A DNA stretch of 64,000 nucleotides from CAINVV01 sp963663675 (GTDB taxonomy: Bacteria; Bacteroidota; Bacteroidia; Bacteroidales; Prolixibacteraceae), in contig OY760498.1 in NCBI GenBank assembly GCA_963663675.1, forward strand, positions 1,984,001 to 2,048,000, read 5' to 3'. Positions 26,734 to 35,250 of the stretch are shown here, piece after piece (position 1 is the stretch's first letter; each line of letters begins with the position of its first letter). Both the position numbers and the translations under genes were made by a program. The notes under the pieces were generated by a model, which saw nothing but the letters and a program-made list of their open reading frames with translations, was not told where the DNA came from and did no database searches.

Positions 26734-27291
26734 ATGAAGTTGGAAAAATATATTTATCCGTTATTAGTTGTACTTGTTATTATTGCTATTTCTTCGTGTA
26801 ATAAAACGACACTTCAGACTCAGGTTGAAACTGAAAAATACCTTCTGGATAAATATATCAACAGGTACCACAAGGGTTCCAGTCCAACTGAATCGGGGCT
26901 TTATTATTTTAATACCAAAGTTGGAACGGGCGATGACATAGTTTCAGGCGATTATGTGAAGATATTTTATAAGGGATACCTGATTGAAGACAATGATACA
27001 ATGGGTATTCAGGATGGTACCATGTTTGATACATCAGGAGAATTCGAACCATTCGGTTTTACAGTCGGAAGCAGCCAGGTAATCCAGGGATGGGAGGAAG
27101 GAATAACCTACATGAAAGACGGGGGTGAAGCAAAATGGATCATCCCTTCTAAAATTGGTTACTCCGGAACCGAAATGGGAACAATTCCGGCTTATTCAAC
27201 CCTGGTTTTTTATGTTAGGATCTACAAAGTGTACAGATCTACTGACACATTTAAAACGTATGAAAAGGTTCCAAAGTACCAACTGAATTGA
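26734..27291 (+). CDS. FKBP-type peptidyl-prolyl isomerase lipoprotein (GldI-like)
   Basis: Start chosen at the ATG that gives a lipoprotein signal (MKLEKYIYPLLVVLVIIAISSC, Cys22); a longer open frame upstream encodes no signal. The FKBP core covers about residues 70-170: GDYVKIFYKGYL, GTMFDTSG, VIQGWEEGITYMKDGGEAKW, IPSKIGYSG and IPAYSTLVFYVRI. At 185 residues it resembles GldI-type periplasmic or outer-membrane FKBPs of Bacteroidetes, which assist folding of exported proteins. GldI is linked to gliding in Flavobacterium, but no other gld gene is here. The next gene starts 10 bases on, so they form an operon. Confidence 0.88.
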   Translation: MKLEKYIYPLLVVLVIIAISSCNKTTLQTQVETEKYLLDKYINRYHKGSSPTESGLYYFNTKVGTGDDIVSGDYVKIFYKGYLIEDNDTMGIQDGTMFDTSGEFEPFGFTVGSSQVIQGWEEGITYMKDGGEAKWIIPSKIGYSGTEMGTIPAYSTLVFYVRIYKVYRSTDTFKTYEKVPKYQLN

Positions 27292-27301
27292 ACGGTCTGT
27301 T

Positions 27302-28378
27302 TTGATCAAGAAACTTATACCAGGATTGGTCCCCCTGCTTGTTTTTATTCTGGCTGACGAAATATGGGGGATGAAGGTCGGTCTGGTGGTTGCAGTATCA
27401 ATCGGACTCGTTGAAATGCTGATTACCTGGATCCGCGAAAAAAGACTGGATAACTTTGTGTTGCTGGACATGATCCTCCTATTTTTCCTTTCAGCACTTT
27501 CCTATCTGTTTGAAAACGAAATTTTTTTTAAGGTCAAGCCTGCTATGATTGATGTGGTACTGGCTGCCCTGATTTCACTATCACTCTTTTCAAGGATCGA
27601 TCCGCTCGGATCCATGTCTCAAAGGTATCTCAAGGGAATAAAGCTGGAGGGAGTTCAAAAAGACCTTTTCAGGAAAAATTTGTTTGTGATGTTGTGGATT
27701 GTTCTGATCCATACATTGATGGTTCTCTGGGCTGCATTTTATTTGAGCAAGGAAATATGGGCTTTTGTGAGCAGTTTCATGCTGTTTGTAATGATGGGGG
27801 CTTACCTGGGATTCATGCTGGTCCGTCGAAAGCTGACAGGAAGAAAAAAGACTGCTGTTTCAGATGATGAAGAATGGCTCCCAATAGTAGATGAAGATGG
27901 ACGCATTCTTGGGAAAGCGCTCCGCTCTTATTGCCACAACGGATCAAGAACTCTTCACCCGGTCGTACATCTTCATCTGCTTAACGCTGATTCCTCACTT
28001 TTCCTGCAGAAAAGAGCCATTACGAAACTGGTACAACCGGGTAAATGGGATACCGCAGTAGGAGGGCATCTTGCATTCGGGGAAACAATCGAAGAATCAT
28101 TAAAGCGCGAGGCGATGGAAGAGATTGGCCTTGAGGGCTTTAATGCTGTTCCTGCGATCAGGTACCGATGGGACTCTGAAATTGAGTCAGAACTTGTCTA
28201 CAGCTTCATCACCTATGAAGGGAAACCTGATGCCCTATGTTCAGATGAAATATCGGAAGGTAAATTCTGGAAAATTAAAGATATTGAACGAAATATAGGG
28301 AAAGGAGTTTTTACTCCCAATTTTGAACAAGAATTCGGTCTGTTAAAAAAATCAGGACTGTTAAAGTACAGAAATTGA
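27302..28378 (+). CDS. Fusion of a polytopic membrane domain (YciB/VC0807-like) with a Nudix hydrolase
   Basis: TTG start 10 bases after the FKBP gene. Residues 1-180 hold about five to six hydrophobic helices in a pattern like YciB/intracellular-septation or VC0807 membrane proteins (IPGLVPLLVFILADEIWG, VSIGLVEMLITWIREKR, FRKNLFVMLWIVLIHT). Residues 190-358 are a complete Nudix domain. The Nudix box reads GHLAFGETIEESLKREAMEE then IGL, fitting Gx5Ex7REUxEExGU exactly, and is preceded by WDTAVG as in IPP isomerase-like Nudix proteins. Linker RRKLTGRKKTA is basic, placing the Nudix domain on the cytoplasmic side. Substrate is unknown; membrane-linked nucleotide or isoprenoid diphosphates are guesses. 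Confidence 0.82.
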   Translation: MIKKLIPGLVPLLVFILADEIWGMKVGLVVAVSIGLVEMLITWIREKRLDNFVLLDMILLFFLSALSYLFENEIFFKVKPAMIDVVLAALISLSLFSRIDPLGSMSQRYLKGIKLEGVQKDLFRKNLFVMLWIVLIHTLMVLWAAFYLSKEIWAFVSSFMLFVMMGAYLGFMLVRRKLTGRKKTAVSDDEEWLPIVDEDGRILGKALRSYCHNGSRTLHPVVHLHLLNADSSLFLQKRAITKLVQPGKWDTAVGGHLAFGETIEESLKREAMEEIGLEGFNAVPAIRYRWDSEIESELVYSFITYEGKPDALCSDEISEGKFWKIKDIERNIGKGVFTPNFEQEFGLLKKSGLLKYRN

Positions 28379-28390
28379 AATTTTTACAAA

Positions 28391-28458
28391 TAAACCCTCA
28401 AGGTTTGACAACCCTCAAGGTTTGACAACCCTCAAGGTTGTCGTACCTTGAGGGTTTA
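28391..28458. repeat. Terminator hairpin with a triplicated left arm
   Basis: Three tandem copies (two full, one partial) of the 17-mer AACCCTCAAGGTTTGAC start at 28393, 28410 and 28427. One inverted copy of the core (ACCTTGAGGGTTTA) stands at 28445-28458. The right arm pairs perfectly over 14 bases with the first copy, counting its TA flank, and over 11 bases with the third. It lies between convergent genes and probably terminates both. Confidence 0.85.
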
Positions 28459-28483
28459 TGATAATTATCCCTTTCTGCAGATA

Positions 28484-30629
28484 TTATTTTGAAATTTTCA
28501 TTTCATTCAGCAGATATCCGGCACCAGCAAATTTGTCAATGATAAAAAGCACATACCTCATATCCAGTGAGATATTTCTGCATCTCTCCGGATCAAAAAG
28601 CACATCACTCATTGTCCCTTCCCAGCAACGGTCAAAATTGACGCCTATAAGTTCCCCATTGCTGTTTATTACAGGACTGCCTGAATTTCCACCGGTTGTG
28701 TGGTTGGAGGCGCAGAAGGCAATCGGGACATCACCGGCTGAATTGGTATAATCTCCAAAATCCTTATTGAGGTAAAGAGTTTTCAGTTTCTCCGGAACAA
28801 AATAGTCGGGGTTGTTCGGATCTTGCTTTTCCATAACTCCGGTAAGAGTTGTAAACGGTTGATAGTAAACCCCATCCTTTGGCTCATATCCTTCTATTTT
28901 TCCGTAGGTAACTCTGAGTGTGAGGTTGGCATCTGCCATTAGCCTCTGATCTTTTTTCATTTCAAGAATGGCAGCCATATAGGCCTTTTGTGTTTTGAGT
29001 ATTGACTGGTTTAATTTTTGCCAGGCAGGCTCAGTAGTATTTGTGTAATATTCTGAAATAGTGGTATATAGTTGATATAGCTTATCTTTTTTAAGCTTTC
29101 TGAGGGCTTTCGAATCAAAGTTTTTAAGCAGCGACTTAATCTTAAGAGTATCAGAGAAAATTGATTTTTTATACAATGTTTGTACATACGAGCTGTTGGA
29201 CAAATCTGATTTTTGGCTTACAATTTTGTCTGGCAAGTGTTTTGAATCAACTCTTGTAACATACATTTTCAGCATGGCCGGCATAACAATGGCATCTGTC
29301 TCATAATCATAGTCTTTCAGGTATCCTGGGAGGTAGTCAGTCAATGCCCGTTTCAGTTTGCGAAATTTAGCCGTATCACTGATGTTTTGTGTCATCTGGT
29401 CGAAACGAGAGATCAGTAAGGAAGCATCAGTACCGCGCAGAATAGCTTCATTGTACAGGTCATATGCTGCCTGGTATTCAGAAAGTTCGGAATAATAACG
29501 GGAAAAGTCGGCAAGCAGTTGTCCGTATTTTTTTTCTCTTTCAGTGTTTCGACTCACCCATTGTGAAAAAAGCGCCTCTTCCTTTTGTTTTGTTTCTATT
29601 GCGTTAAGGCGGATCAAACCTTTTGTCTCACCTTGCCATTTTTTCCACGCGTTGGATAATCCTGCAGCTTTCGAAGCATATTGAATTCTTACTTTTGGAC
29701 TTACTGACATTTGTTTATCCAGAATATCCAGTTTAGCTGTCCTTACGTCCACTTTGTTGGGATTACTCTTTTCGATCAACAGCTGTATTGCCTGGGAAGG
29801 GAGATATTCCTGGGTGGTTCCAGGAAAACCAAAAACCATGGTAAAATCACCAGGTTTTATCCCGCTAATGTTGACAGGCAAGAATTTCTTCGGGTGATAC
29901 GGAACATTTTCAGGAGAATAAGGAGCCGGTTTGTTTTCTTTGTTTGCATAAATCCTGAAAAGGGAGAAATCACCGGTATGACGGGGCCAAACCCAATTGT
30001 CGGTGTCTCCTCCAAATTTTCCGATTGATGCCGGGGGAGCGCCTACCAACCTGATATCTCGGAATACTTCATAAACATATGCAAAGTACTGATTTCCATA
30101 AAAAAGAGGTTTTACATCCACCACGTATTCAGATTTGCCCTTGCAGTTCTTTTTGACTGCCTCAATATTCACGGCAATCAATTTTTTCAGTTCATTATCC
30201 TCCATGTCATCTTTAGCACCCTTTAATACATCCTCTGTAACGTCATCCATCCTGACAAGAAATTGTACTGTCAATCCCGGGTTTGTCAACTCTTCCGACC
30301 TGTTTTTTGCCCAAAATCCATCCGTCAGGTAGTCATGTTCCAGTGAACTGTGTTTTTGTATCTGTCCAAAACCGCAATGGTGGTTGGTAATCAACAATCC
30401 ATCGCCTGAAATCACTTCGCCGGTACAGCCGGAGCCAAACAGTACCACTGCATCTTTCAGGCTTGCATGGTTTACATCATAAATATCTTCGGCAGTAAGT
30501 TTGAACCCCATTTTTTGCATCTCCCCGATGTTGTACTTTTTCAGTAGGGTAGGGATCCACATCCCCTCAGTCGCAAAACTTAAATTTGAAAAAAGGAAAA
30601 TAGCAAGTACGAAAAATAATTTTTTTCAT
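28484..30629 (-). CDS. S46-family dipeptidyl-peptidase (DPP7/DPP11 type), signal peptide out of frame
   Basis: Periplasmic serine peptidase that removes dipeptides from oligopeptides in asaccharolytic and scavenging Bacteroidetes. The trypsin-like triad segments are present: TNHHCGFGQIQ (His), DTDNWVWPRHTGDFSLFRIY (Asp) and TGGNSGSPVINSNGELIG (Ser). It ends YVLFIIDKFAGAGYLLNEM as in the family. The uninterrupted frame begins only at MWIPTLLKKYN (30562), lacking any signal. Upstream codons in that frame read KKLFFVLAIFLFSNLSFATE then GMW, a perfect signal peptide, but the ATG (30629) is one base out of frame because of a 7-A run right after it (plus-strand T run 30620-30626). Six A's would restore about 714 residues, the normal size. 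Confidence 0.9.
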
Positions 30630-30646
30630 TTTTTGATTCTGATATT

Positions 30647-31282
30647 TTAAAAGGTCAGCAATTCCTGGTATAAGCGCTGGATAGGCAGTCCCATGACATT
30701 AAAATAGGATCCTTCTATTTTTTCAATTGCCACATATCCTATCCATTCCTGGACACCGTATGAGCCAGCTTTGTCGTATGGTCTGTAATGTGTGAGGTAG
30801 TAGTCTATTTCTTCCGTGGTCAGTGTTTTGAACCATACATCGGTATGATCGCAAAAAGTCAACTGTTTACTGGCGGAAGTAATGCATACACCCGTTATTA
30901 CCACGTGTTTTTTGCCTGAGAGCAAGTTTAGCATTTCAAAAGCATGGTCGTAGTCAAAAGGTTTCCCAAGTACCTGGTCTTCAATAAGAACAATTGTATC
31001 AGCGGTAATAAGCAGGCCGTTTTCTTTGAAGTCAGCCCTAAATGGCTCAGATTTTAAAATAGCCAGGTATTCCGGTACATCATAGACACTCATACTTGCG
31101 GGGAAGCTTTCATCCACCTCTCTGACTTCTATGGAAAAGGGAAGATTTAAGCCTGCAAAAAGTTCCTTTCTTCTTGGAGACTGAGAGCCAAGAATAATTG
31201 CATAGCCGGAGAGATGATCTGCCAGTCTGCTGTTTTTTAACTGACGGTTAACTTCTATTAAATCAGGTTTTTGCGTAGTCAT
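30647..31282 (-). CDS. maf: Maf-like nucleoside triphosphate pyrophosphatase
   Basis: House-cleaning enzyme that hydrolyses non-canonical dTTP/UTP-type nucleotides. The Maf signature SQSPRRKELFAGLNLPF is near residue 32, VDESFPAS near 56, the catalytic ITADTIV near 95 and GKPFDYDHAFEMLNLLSGKKH near 110. The later KAGSYGVQEWIG and GSYFNVMGLPI are family-typical. At 211 residues it is full length. ATG at 31282 is chosen over the GTG one codon earlier, whose first base is shared with the preceding stop. It forms an operon with the DUF4056 gene upstream and the S46 gene 17 bases downstream. Confidence 0.92.
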   Translation of the reverse strand: MTTQKPDLIEVNRQLKNSRLADHLSGYAIILGSQSPRRKELFAGLNLPFSIEVREVDESFPASMSVYDVPEYLAILKSEPFRADFKENGLLITADTIVLIEDQVLGKPFDYDHAFEMLNLLSGKKHVVITGVCITSASKQLTFCDHTDVWFKTLTTEEIDYYLTHYRPYDKAGSYGVQEWIGYVAIEKIEGSYFNVMGLPIQRLYQELLTF

Positions 31283-31284
31283 CA

Positions 31285-32334
31285 CTACATTCTAAAATTC
31301 GTGTTCTCCTTTTCCATACAGATGGCTATGTAGGCAATAATTTCCGGAAAATCAATTTGGGTTACCGTCTTGTTGCTGCGCTCAGGAAAAATTTTTCTGA
31401 CAGGTACTTTGTGGTTCTTATTGAATGTCAAGGTGTAGAATTCAGACAAAGGAATTCCATCCAGGGTGGTTTCGGGCACTGTTACAATGTAGGGATTCTT
31501 GTTTTTGCTTTCCCATCCCGGTACAATCCACGGATTTACAGATGGATAAACTCCCAATTCCCGCTGAAGGGTTACTTTATTGCTGGGCAGTCGTTTTTTT
31601 CTTGTCCACCAGACATCTCTTACAGCTTCCATGGCTTTGTAACTGTCTTCCTTTGAAGAAACTGCTTCAAGTTCGACAAGAGTTTGTCTGATTATTTCTG
31701 TAACTGCCTGATTGTAGGGAAGTTCACTTTTTATGGCTTCCGAGGCAATCTTCATTCCCAACATATTGGAATAGGCATCCTCGACCGAGAAACTGGAAAA
31801 TCTTTCCGGAACCAGCGGGACAGATGAAGCGCCAAACCATGAACTGATCTCATGCCATATGGAAAGGTCGTAAGCGATCCTTCCTGCAAGATTAATCACA
31901 TCCTCCTCCTTCTCAGTTTTTGGGACTTTTATTACCAGTGATTTTTCTCCACCTTCAAAACCCAAATTGATAAATATCTCCCCGGATTGCTGACTTTTCT
32001 TTACCAGGTTATATAGATAGGCTGTCCAGTCGACCAGGTCCCGCAGGTGACCGAAATCCAGGAATCCTGCCCGTCTTGTATAAATAATCCCGTTGTTCTC
32101 TTCCTTGTTGCCGAGATAGACGTGTGGCCCTAGATTTTCAGGACTTGAGATCATAGTATACTTATAAACAGGAACTATTGAAACTTTCAAATCGGAACCG
32201 AGGGCACAACACACCCTGATTACTCTGGGCGGATGATTAAAGTAATCCTTTTCAGAAAACACAGGCGCTTTGGCATACAATGAATTAGCCTGCACAAGGA
32301 GAATGCAAAATATAATGATTCTAAATAATTTCAT
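31285..32334 (-). CDS. DUF4056-like exported protein of unknown function
   Basis: Signal peptide MKLFRIIIFCILLVQANSLYA, then 328 residues of mature protein. The patterns GIIYTRRAGFLDFGHLRDLVDWTAY (split as IIYTRRAGFLDFGHLRD near residue 84) and IWHEISSWFGASSVPLVPERFSSFSVEDAYSN resemble the DUF4056 family; no function is established for it. Conserved His, Asp and Trp residues in the first block could be catalytic, but this is speculation. It is the first gene of a minus-strand operon with maf and the S46 peptidase, and has a -7 box 20 bases upstream. Confidence 0.72.
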   Translation of the reverse strand: MKLFRIIIFCILLVQANSLYAKAPVFSEKDYFNHPPRVIRVCCALGSDLKVSIVPVYKYTMISSPENLGPHVYLGNKEENNGIIYTRRAGFLDFGHLRDLVDWTAYLYNLVKKSQQSGEIFINLGFEGGEKSLVIKVPKTEKEEDVINLAGRIAYDLSIWHEISSWFGASSVPLVPERFSSFSVEDAYSNMLGMKIASEAIKSELPYNQAVTEIIRQTLVELEAVSSKEDSYKAMEAVRDVWWTRKKRLPSNKVTLQRELGVYPSVNPWIVPGWESKNKNPYIVTVPETTLDGIPLSEFYTLTFNKNHKVPVRKIFPERSNKTVTQIDFPEIIAYIAICMEKENTNFRM

Positions 32335-32353
32335 TCAAATAATTTTATGCGGG

Positions 32354-32361
32354 CAAAGATA
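32354..32361 (-). promoter_or_regulatory. Candidate -7 box for the DUF4056-maf-S46 operon
   Basis: On the minus strand it reads TATCTTTG, an exact TAnnTTTG match, ending 19 bases before the ATG at 32334. Confidence 0.5.
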
Positions 32362-32469
32362 AAAAGATTTGACATCACAAAATTCTGAACTTCAACTATT
32401 CTCACATAATAACATAATAAGTTTTTAAGTTTTTCTAAATTTATCCCAACTTAACAAACTACTGATCCA

Positions 32470-34476
32470 ATGAAAAAACTACTTACACTAATGTTGATTT
32501 TTACTGTCAGCCATCTTAGTGGTCAGAAATCATTGCCACAACGTCTGGATCGTGCTCACAGCTATTTTGGACTGCATTTTGATTTTCATGCGGGACCCGA
32601 TTGCAAAGAGGTGGGCAAGAATGTCGATGCTGCGATGGTCAACAACCTGATTGATAAGGTTAAACCAGACTTTATACAAGTCGATTGCAAAGGACATCCC
32701 GGTTATTCAAGCTATCCTACAAAGGTTGGCAATCCGGTACCGGGTTTTGTCAGGGACCAGTTGCGCATCTGGCGTGATGTAACAGCCGAGAGAGGTGTTT
32801 CGCTCTATATGCATTATTCAGGTGTATGGGATTCCAGGTCAGTAGAGCTTCATCCGAACTGGGCGGCAATTGGTGCAGATGGAATTCGTTCGAAAGAAAA
32901 AACTTCGGTTTTCAGCAATTATGCTGATTCATTGTTGATTCCGCAATTGAAGGAACTTTCATCGGATTATGGGGTTGATGGAGTCTGGGTGGATGGAGAT
33001 TGCTGGGCGCATCAGCTTGATTACTCTGCAAAGGCATTGGATTTGTTCACAAAAAAGACCGGATTAATTGAGATACCCCGTAAACCGGGCGATCCCAACT
33101 GGAAGGAATTTCTGCAGTTCAGCCGGGATGGGTTTAAGGCCTATGTTACCAAATATGTCAACGAACTGCATGCGTACAATCCTAAGTTCCAGGTTGCAAG
33201 CAACTGGGCTTTCTCTACTCTATTGCCTGAACCGGTCACCATTCCCGTTGATTTTATTTCAGGTGATTTTTCCGCACTTAACAGTATGAACAGTGCAAGA
33301 AGTGAAGCGCGGTTTATCAGAAATCAGGGCAAACCATGGGATCTGATGGCCTGGGGATTTTCCTGGATTGGGAATGAAGAAGGAACACAAAGCGTGAAAA
33401 CCCCGCCCCAGATTGAACGGGAACTGGCAACAGTAATTTCGCTTGGTGGTGGTGTACAGATCTACCTGCAGCAAAAAAGAGACGGTTCCATTTACAACTG
33501 GATGATTCCATTGTTGTCGGAAGCTGCAAAATTTTGCCGTGAGCGGCAACCCTGGTGCCAGGGTGTGACAGGTATTCCCCAGATTGGGCTGATTTTGTCC
33601 ACTGATGCGCTTTACGCAAAAACAAACAGGCTTTTTGGAGGATTCGACAGGGAATTAACCCCGCTGAAGGGGATTTTGCAGAACTTGCTGGCATCACAGT
33701 ATGTTGTGGATATAGTGGCAGAACATCATTTGAAAGATATCAACAAATATCCGTTGCTTATTTACCCGGAATGGGAAACTATAACGCCGGGTTTTAAAAA
33801 GAAATTGCTGGACTACGTATCTGCGGGTGGCAGTTTATTGCTGGTGGGACCCAATTCTGCCTCCCTTTTCAAAGAGGAACTAAACATATCCATAAAAACA
33901 CCTCCGTCAGTAAAAAACAACGGGCTGGAAAATAATGGATGGATTGCTGAATTGATGTCGCTGTCCCAGGGGGTTGTACCTGGTGCCGGGGTCCGGTCAT
34001 TTGGAAGATATTACCAGGCAGTCAATATGGACGGACCTTCCGAGATTGCAGCGACGATAACACCATACGGAAAGGGAATGTTAGCAGCTACTCACCTCGA
34101 ACTGGGCAAAGCCTACACCAACCGTTCGGCGCCTGTAATGAGGGATTTCCTGGCATCACTGGTTAAAGAGATATTCCCCGAGCCGGCTGTTTCAGTAACC
34201 GGTTCACATTATGTGGATGTTACCCTTAACCGTAAAGGCGGGATGAAGATAGTTAATCTGATTAACGCCTCCGGTCCTCACGACAATGAAAAAGTAATGG
34301 TTCATGATGAGATTACACCATTGGGACCATTAAAAATTAAGATCAGGAATGAATCAAAACCAGCAAAGGTTACACTTCAGCCTGAAAATAAAATATTACC
34401 ATTTACATATGATAAAGGATTTATTTACTGCACTTTACCTGAATTGGGCATTCATGAAATGATTGTATTGGAGTAA
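32470..34476 (+). CDS. Secreted TIM-barrel glycosidase-like protein with GATase-like domain
   Basis: Not assigned to a named family with certainty. Signal peptide MKKLLTLMLIFTVSHLSG, then a barrel-like region (residues 30-370) with SYFGLHFDFHAGPD, DFIQVDCKGHPGYSSYPTKV, LYMHYSGVWDS, YGVDGVWVDGDCWAH, FISGDFSAL and PWDLMAWGFSW. These resemble GH29-like/GHL6 alpha-amylase-clan proteins; acidic residues in VDGVWVDGDCW and FISGDF are candidate catalytic groups. Residues 390-560 look like a beta-galactosidase-trimerisation (class I GATase-like) fold (YPLLIYPEWETITPGFKKKL, AGGSLLLVGPNS). A beta-sandwich tail follows. It stands alone, divergent from the DUF4056 operon. Substrate unknown; a fucosidase- or galactosidase-like activity is inference. 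Confidence 0.65.
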   Translation: MKKLLTLMLIFTVSHLSGQKSLPQRLDRAHSYFGLHFDFHAGPDCKEVGKNVDAAMVNNLIDKVKPDFIQVDCKGHPGYSSYPTKVGNPVPGFVRDQLRIWRDVTAERGVSLYMHYSGVWDSRSVELHPNWAAIGADGIRSKEKTSVFSNYADSLLIPQLKELSSDYGVDGVWVDGDCWAHQLDYSAKALDLFTKKTGLIEIPRKPGDPNWKEFLQFSRDGFKAYVTKYVNELHAYNPKFQVASNWAFSTLLPEPVTIPVDFISGDFSALNSMNSARSEARFIRNQGKPWDLMAWGFSWIGNEEGTQSVKTPPQIERELATVISLGGGVQIYLQQKRDGSIYNWMIPLLSEAAKFCRERQPWCQGVTGIPQIGLILSTDALYAKTNRLFGGFDRELTPLKGILQNLLASQYVVDIVAEHHLKDINKYPLLIYPEWETITPGFKKKLLDYVSAGGSLLLVGPNSASLFKEELNISIKTPPSVKNNGLENNGWIAELMSLSQGVVPGAGVRSFGRYYQAVNMDGPSEIAATITPYGKGMLAATHLELGKAYTNRSAPVMRDFLASLVKEIFPEPAVSVTGSHYVDVTLNRKGGMKIVNLINASGPHDNEKVMVHDEITPLGPLKIKIRNESKPAKVTLQPENKILPFTYDKGFIYCTLPELGIHEMIVLE

Positions 34477-34552
34477 GATATTTTTGATCTTAAAGTGTTA
34501 ACCTAATTTTTTTTTGATCGTTAAACCACTAATAACACATTAATTATCAGTT

Positions 34553-35029
34553 ATGAAAATGATCAAAAATTTGAAAGCGGCATTATTAGCTCTTATATTT
34601 ATTTGTATATCAGGGCTTTCCCAGGCACAGGAACTCGGAATACGTTTTGGAAGCAACTGGGGAAATAACGCTGCTGTTGATGCTGTCTTTGAAGCCGGAA
34701 AATTCAGCCGGATCCACGCTGACCTATCATTTGGCGGTGGTGTTTCAGCTGAAGCATTATGGGATTTTATTTACAGCCCGCTTGGCGGCAATGAATTTAG
34801 CTGGTATGCAGGTGTCGGAGCCTCTGCTTTTATTGGAACCAGCAACAAATATGATTACAATTCATCCTTTCAATTAGGAGTTCCCGGGGAAATTGGTTTG
34901 GAATATCGCTTCAAAAAGGCTCCCCTTGTACTTGGCATGGACTGGAGGCCTGTATTTGTAATTGTTCAGAATACCTCCCTGAATCCGGGTGAATTCGGTA
35001 TTAATTTCAGGTATGTTTTCGGCAGATAG
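34553..35029 (+). CDS. Small outer-membrane beta-barrel protein
   Basis: Signal peptide MKMIKNLKAALLALIFICISGLSQA, then about 133 residues of alternating strands with Gly/aromatic content (LGIRFGSNWGNN, WYAGVGASAFIG, GEIGLEYRFKKAP, GINFRYVFGR). The terminal Arg-Tyr-Val-Phe-Gly-Arg resembles a barrel-closing strand, although the last residue is Arg rather than Phe. It is like small OmpA/OmpW-type porin-family proteins; specific function unknown. Single gene with a terminator following. Confidence 0.75.
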   Translation: MKMIKNLKAALLALIFICISGLSQAQELGIRFGSNWGNNAAVDAVFEAGKFSRIHADLSFGGGVSAEALWDFIYSPLGGNEFSWYAGVGASAFIGTSNKYDYNSSFQLGVPGEIGLEYRFKKAPLVLGMDWRPVFVIVQNTSLNPGEFGINFRYVFGR

Positions 35030-35058
35030 TTATAGAATATTATACAGATAATATAAAT

Positions 35059-35100
35059 TGCCCGGTCAGAAATTGAAGTATTTCTGATACGGGCAGTTTT
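35059..35100 (+). terminator. Imperfect hairpin terminator after the small barrel gene
   Basis: TGCCCG (35059-35064) pairs with CGGGCA, and CAGAAAT with ATTTCTG, across a small internal mismatch; a T run follows (35097-35100). Confidence 0.7.
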
Positions 35101-35193
35101 ATTTCTGATATTTAGTGTAGTTACTGTTAGGAATATTTGACAGTAAGATAATTTTCAACACTCCTCATTGAAACTATTGTGCAATAAAACAAG

Positions 35194-35201
35194 TAAATTT
35201 G
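35194..35201 (+). promoter_or_regulatory. Candidate -7 box for the efflux operon
   Basis: TAAATTTG, an exact TAnnTTTG match, 49 bases before the ATG of the EmrA-like gene. A TTG at 35177-35179 is nearer than the usual -33 spacing. Confidence 0.45.
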
Positions 35202-35250
35202 CTCGCTTTAAAAATAATTACGTGATTTTACTGACTCAAATTCAGATACA

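Noticed and set aside
28393..28440. Three tandem 17-mers as a CRISPR-like array
   Set aside because: The copies are contiguous with no spacers and the sequence is one arm of a terminator hairpin.
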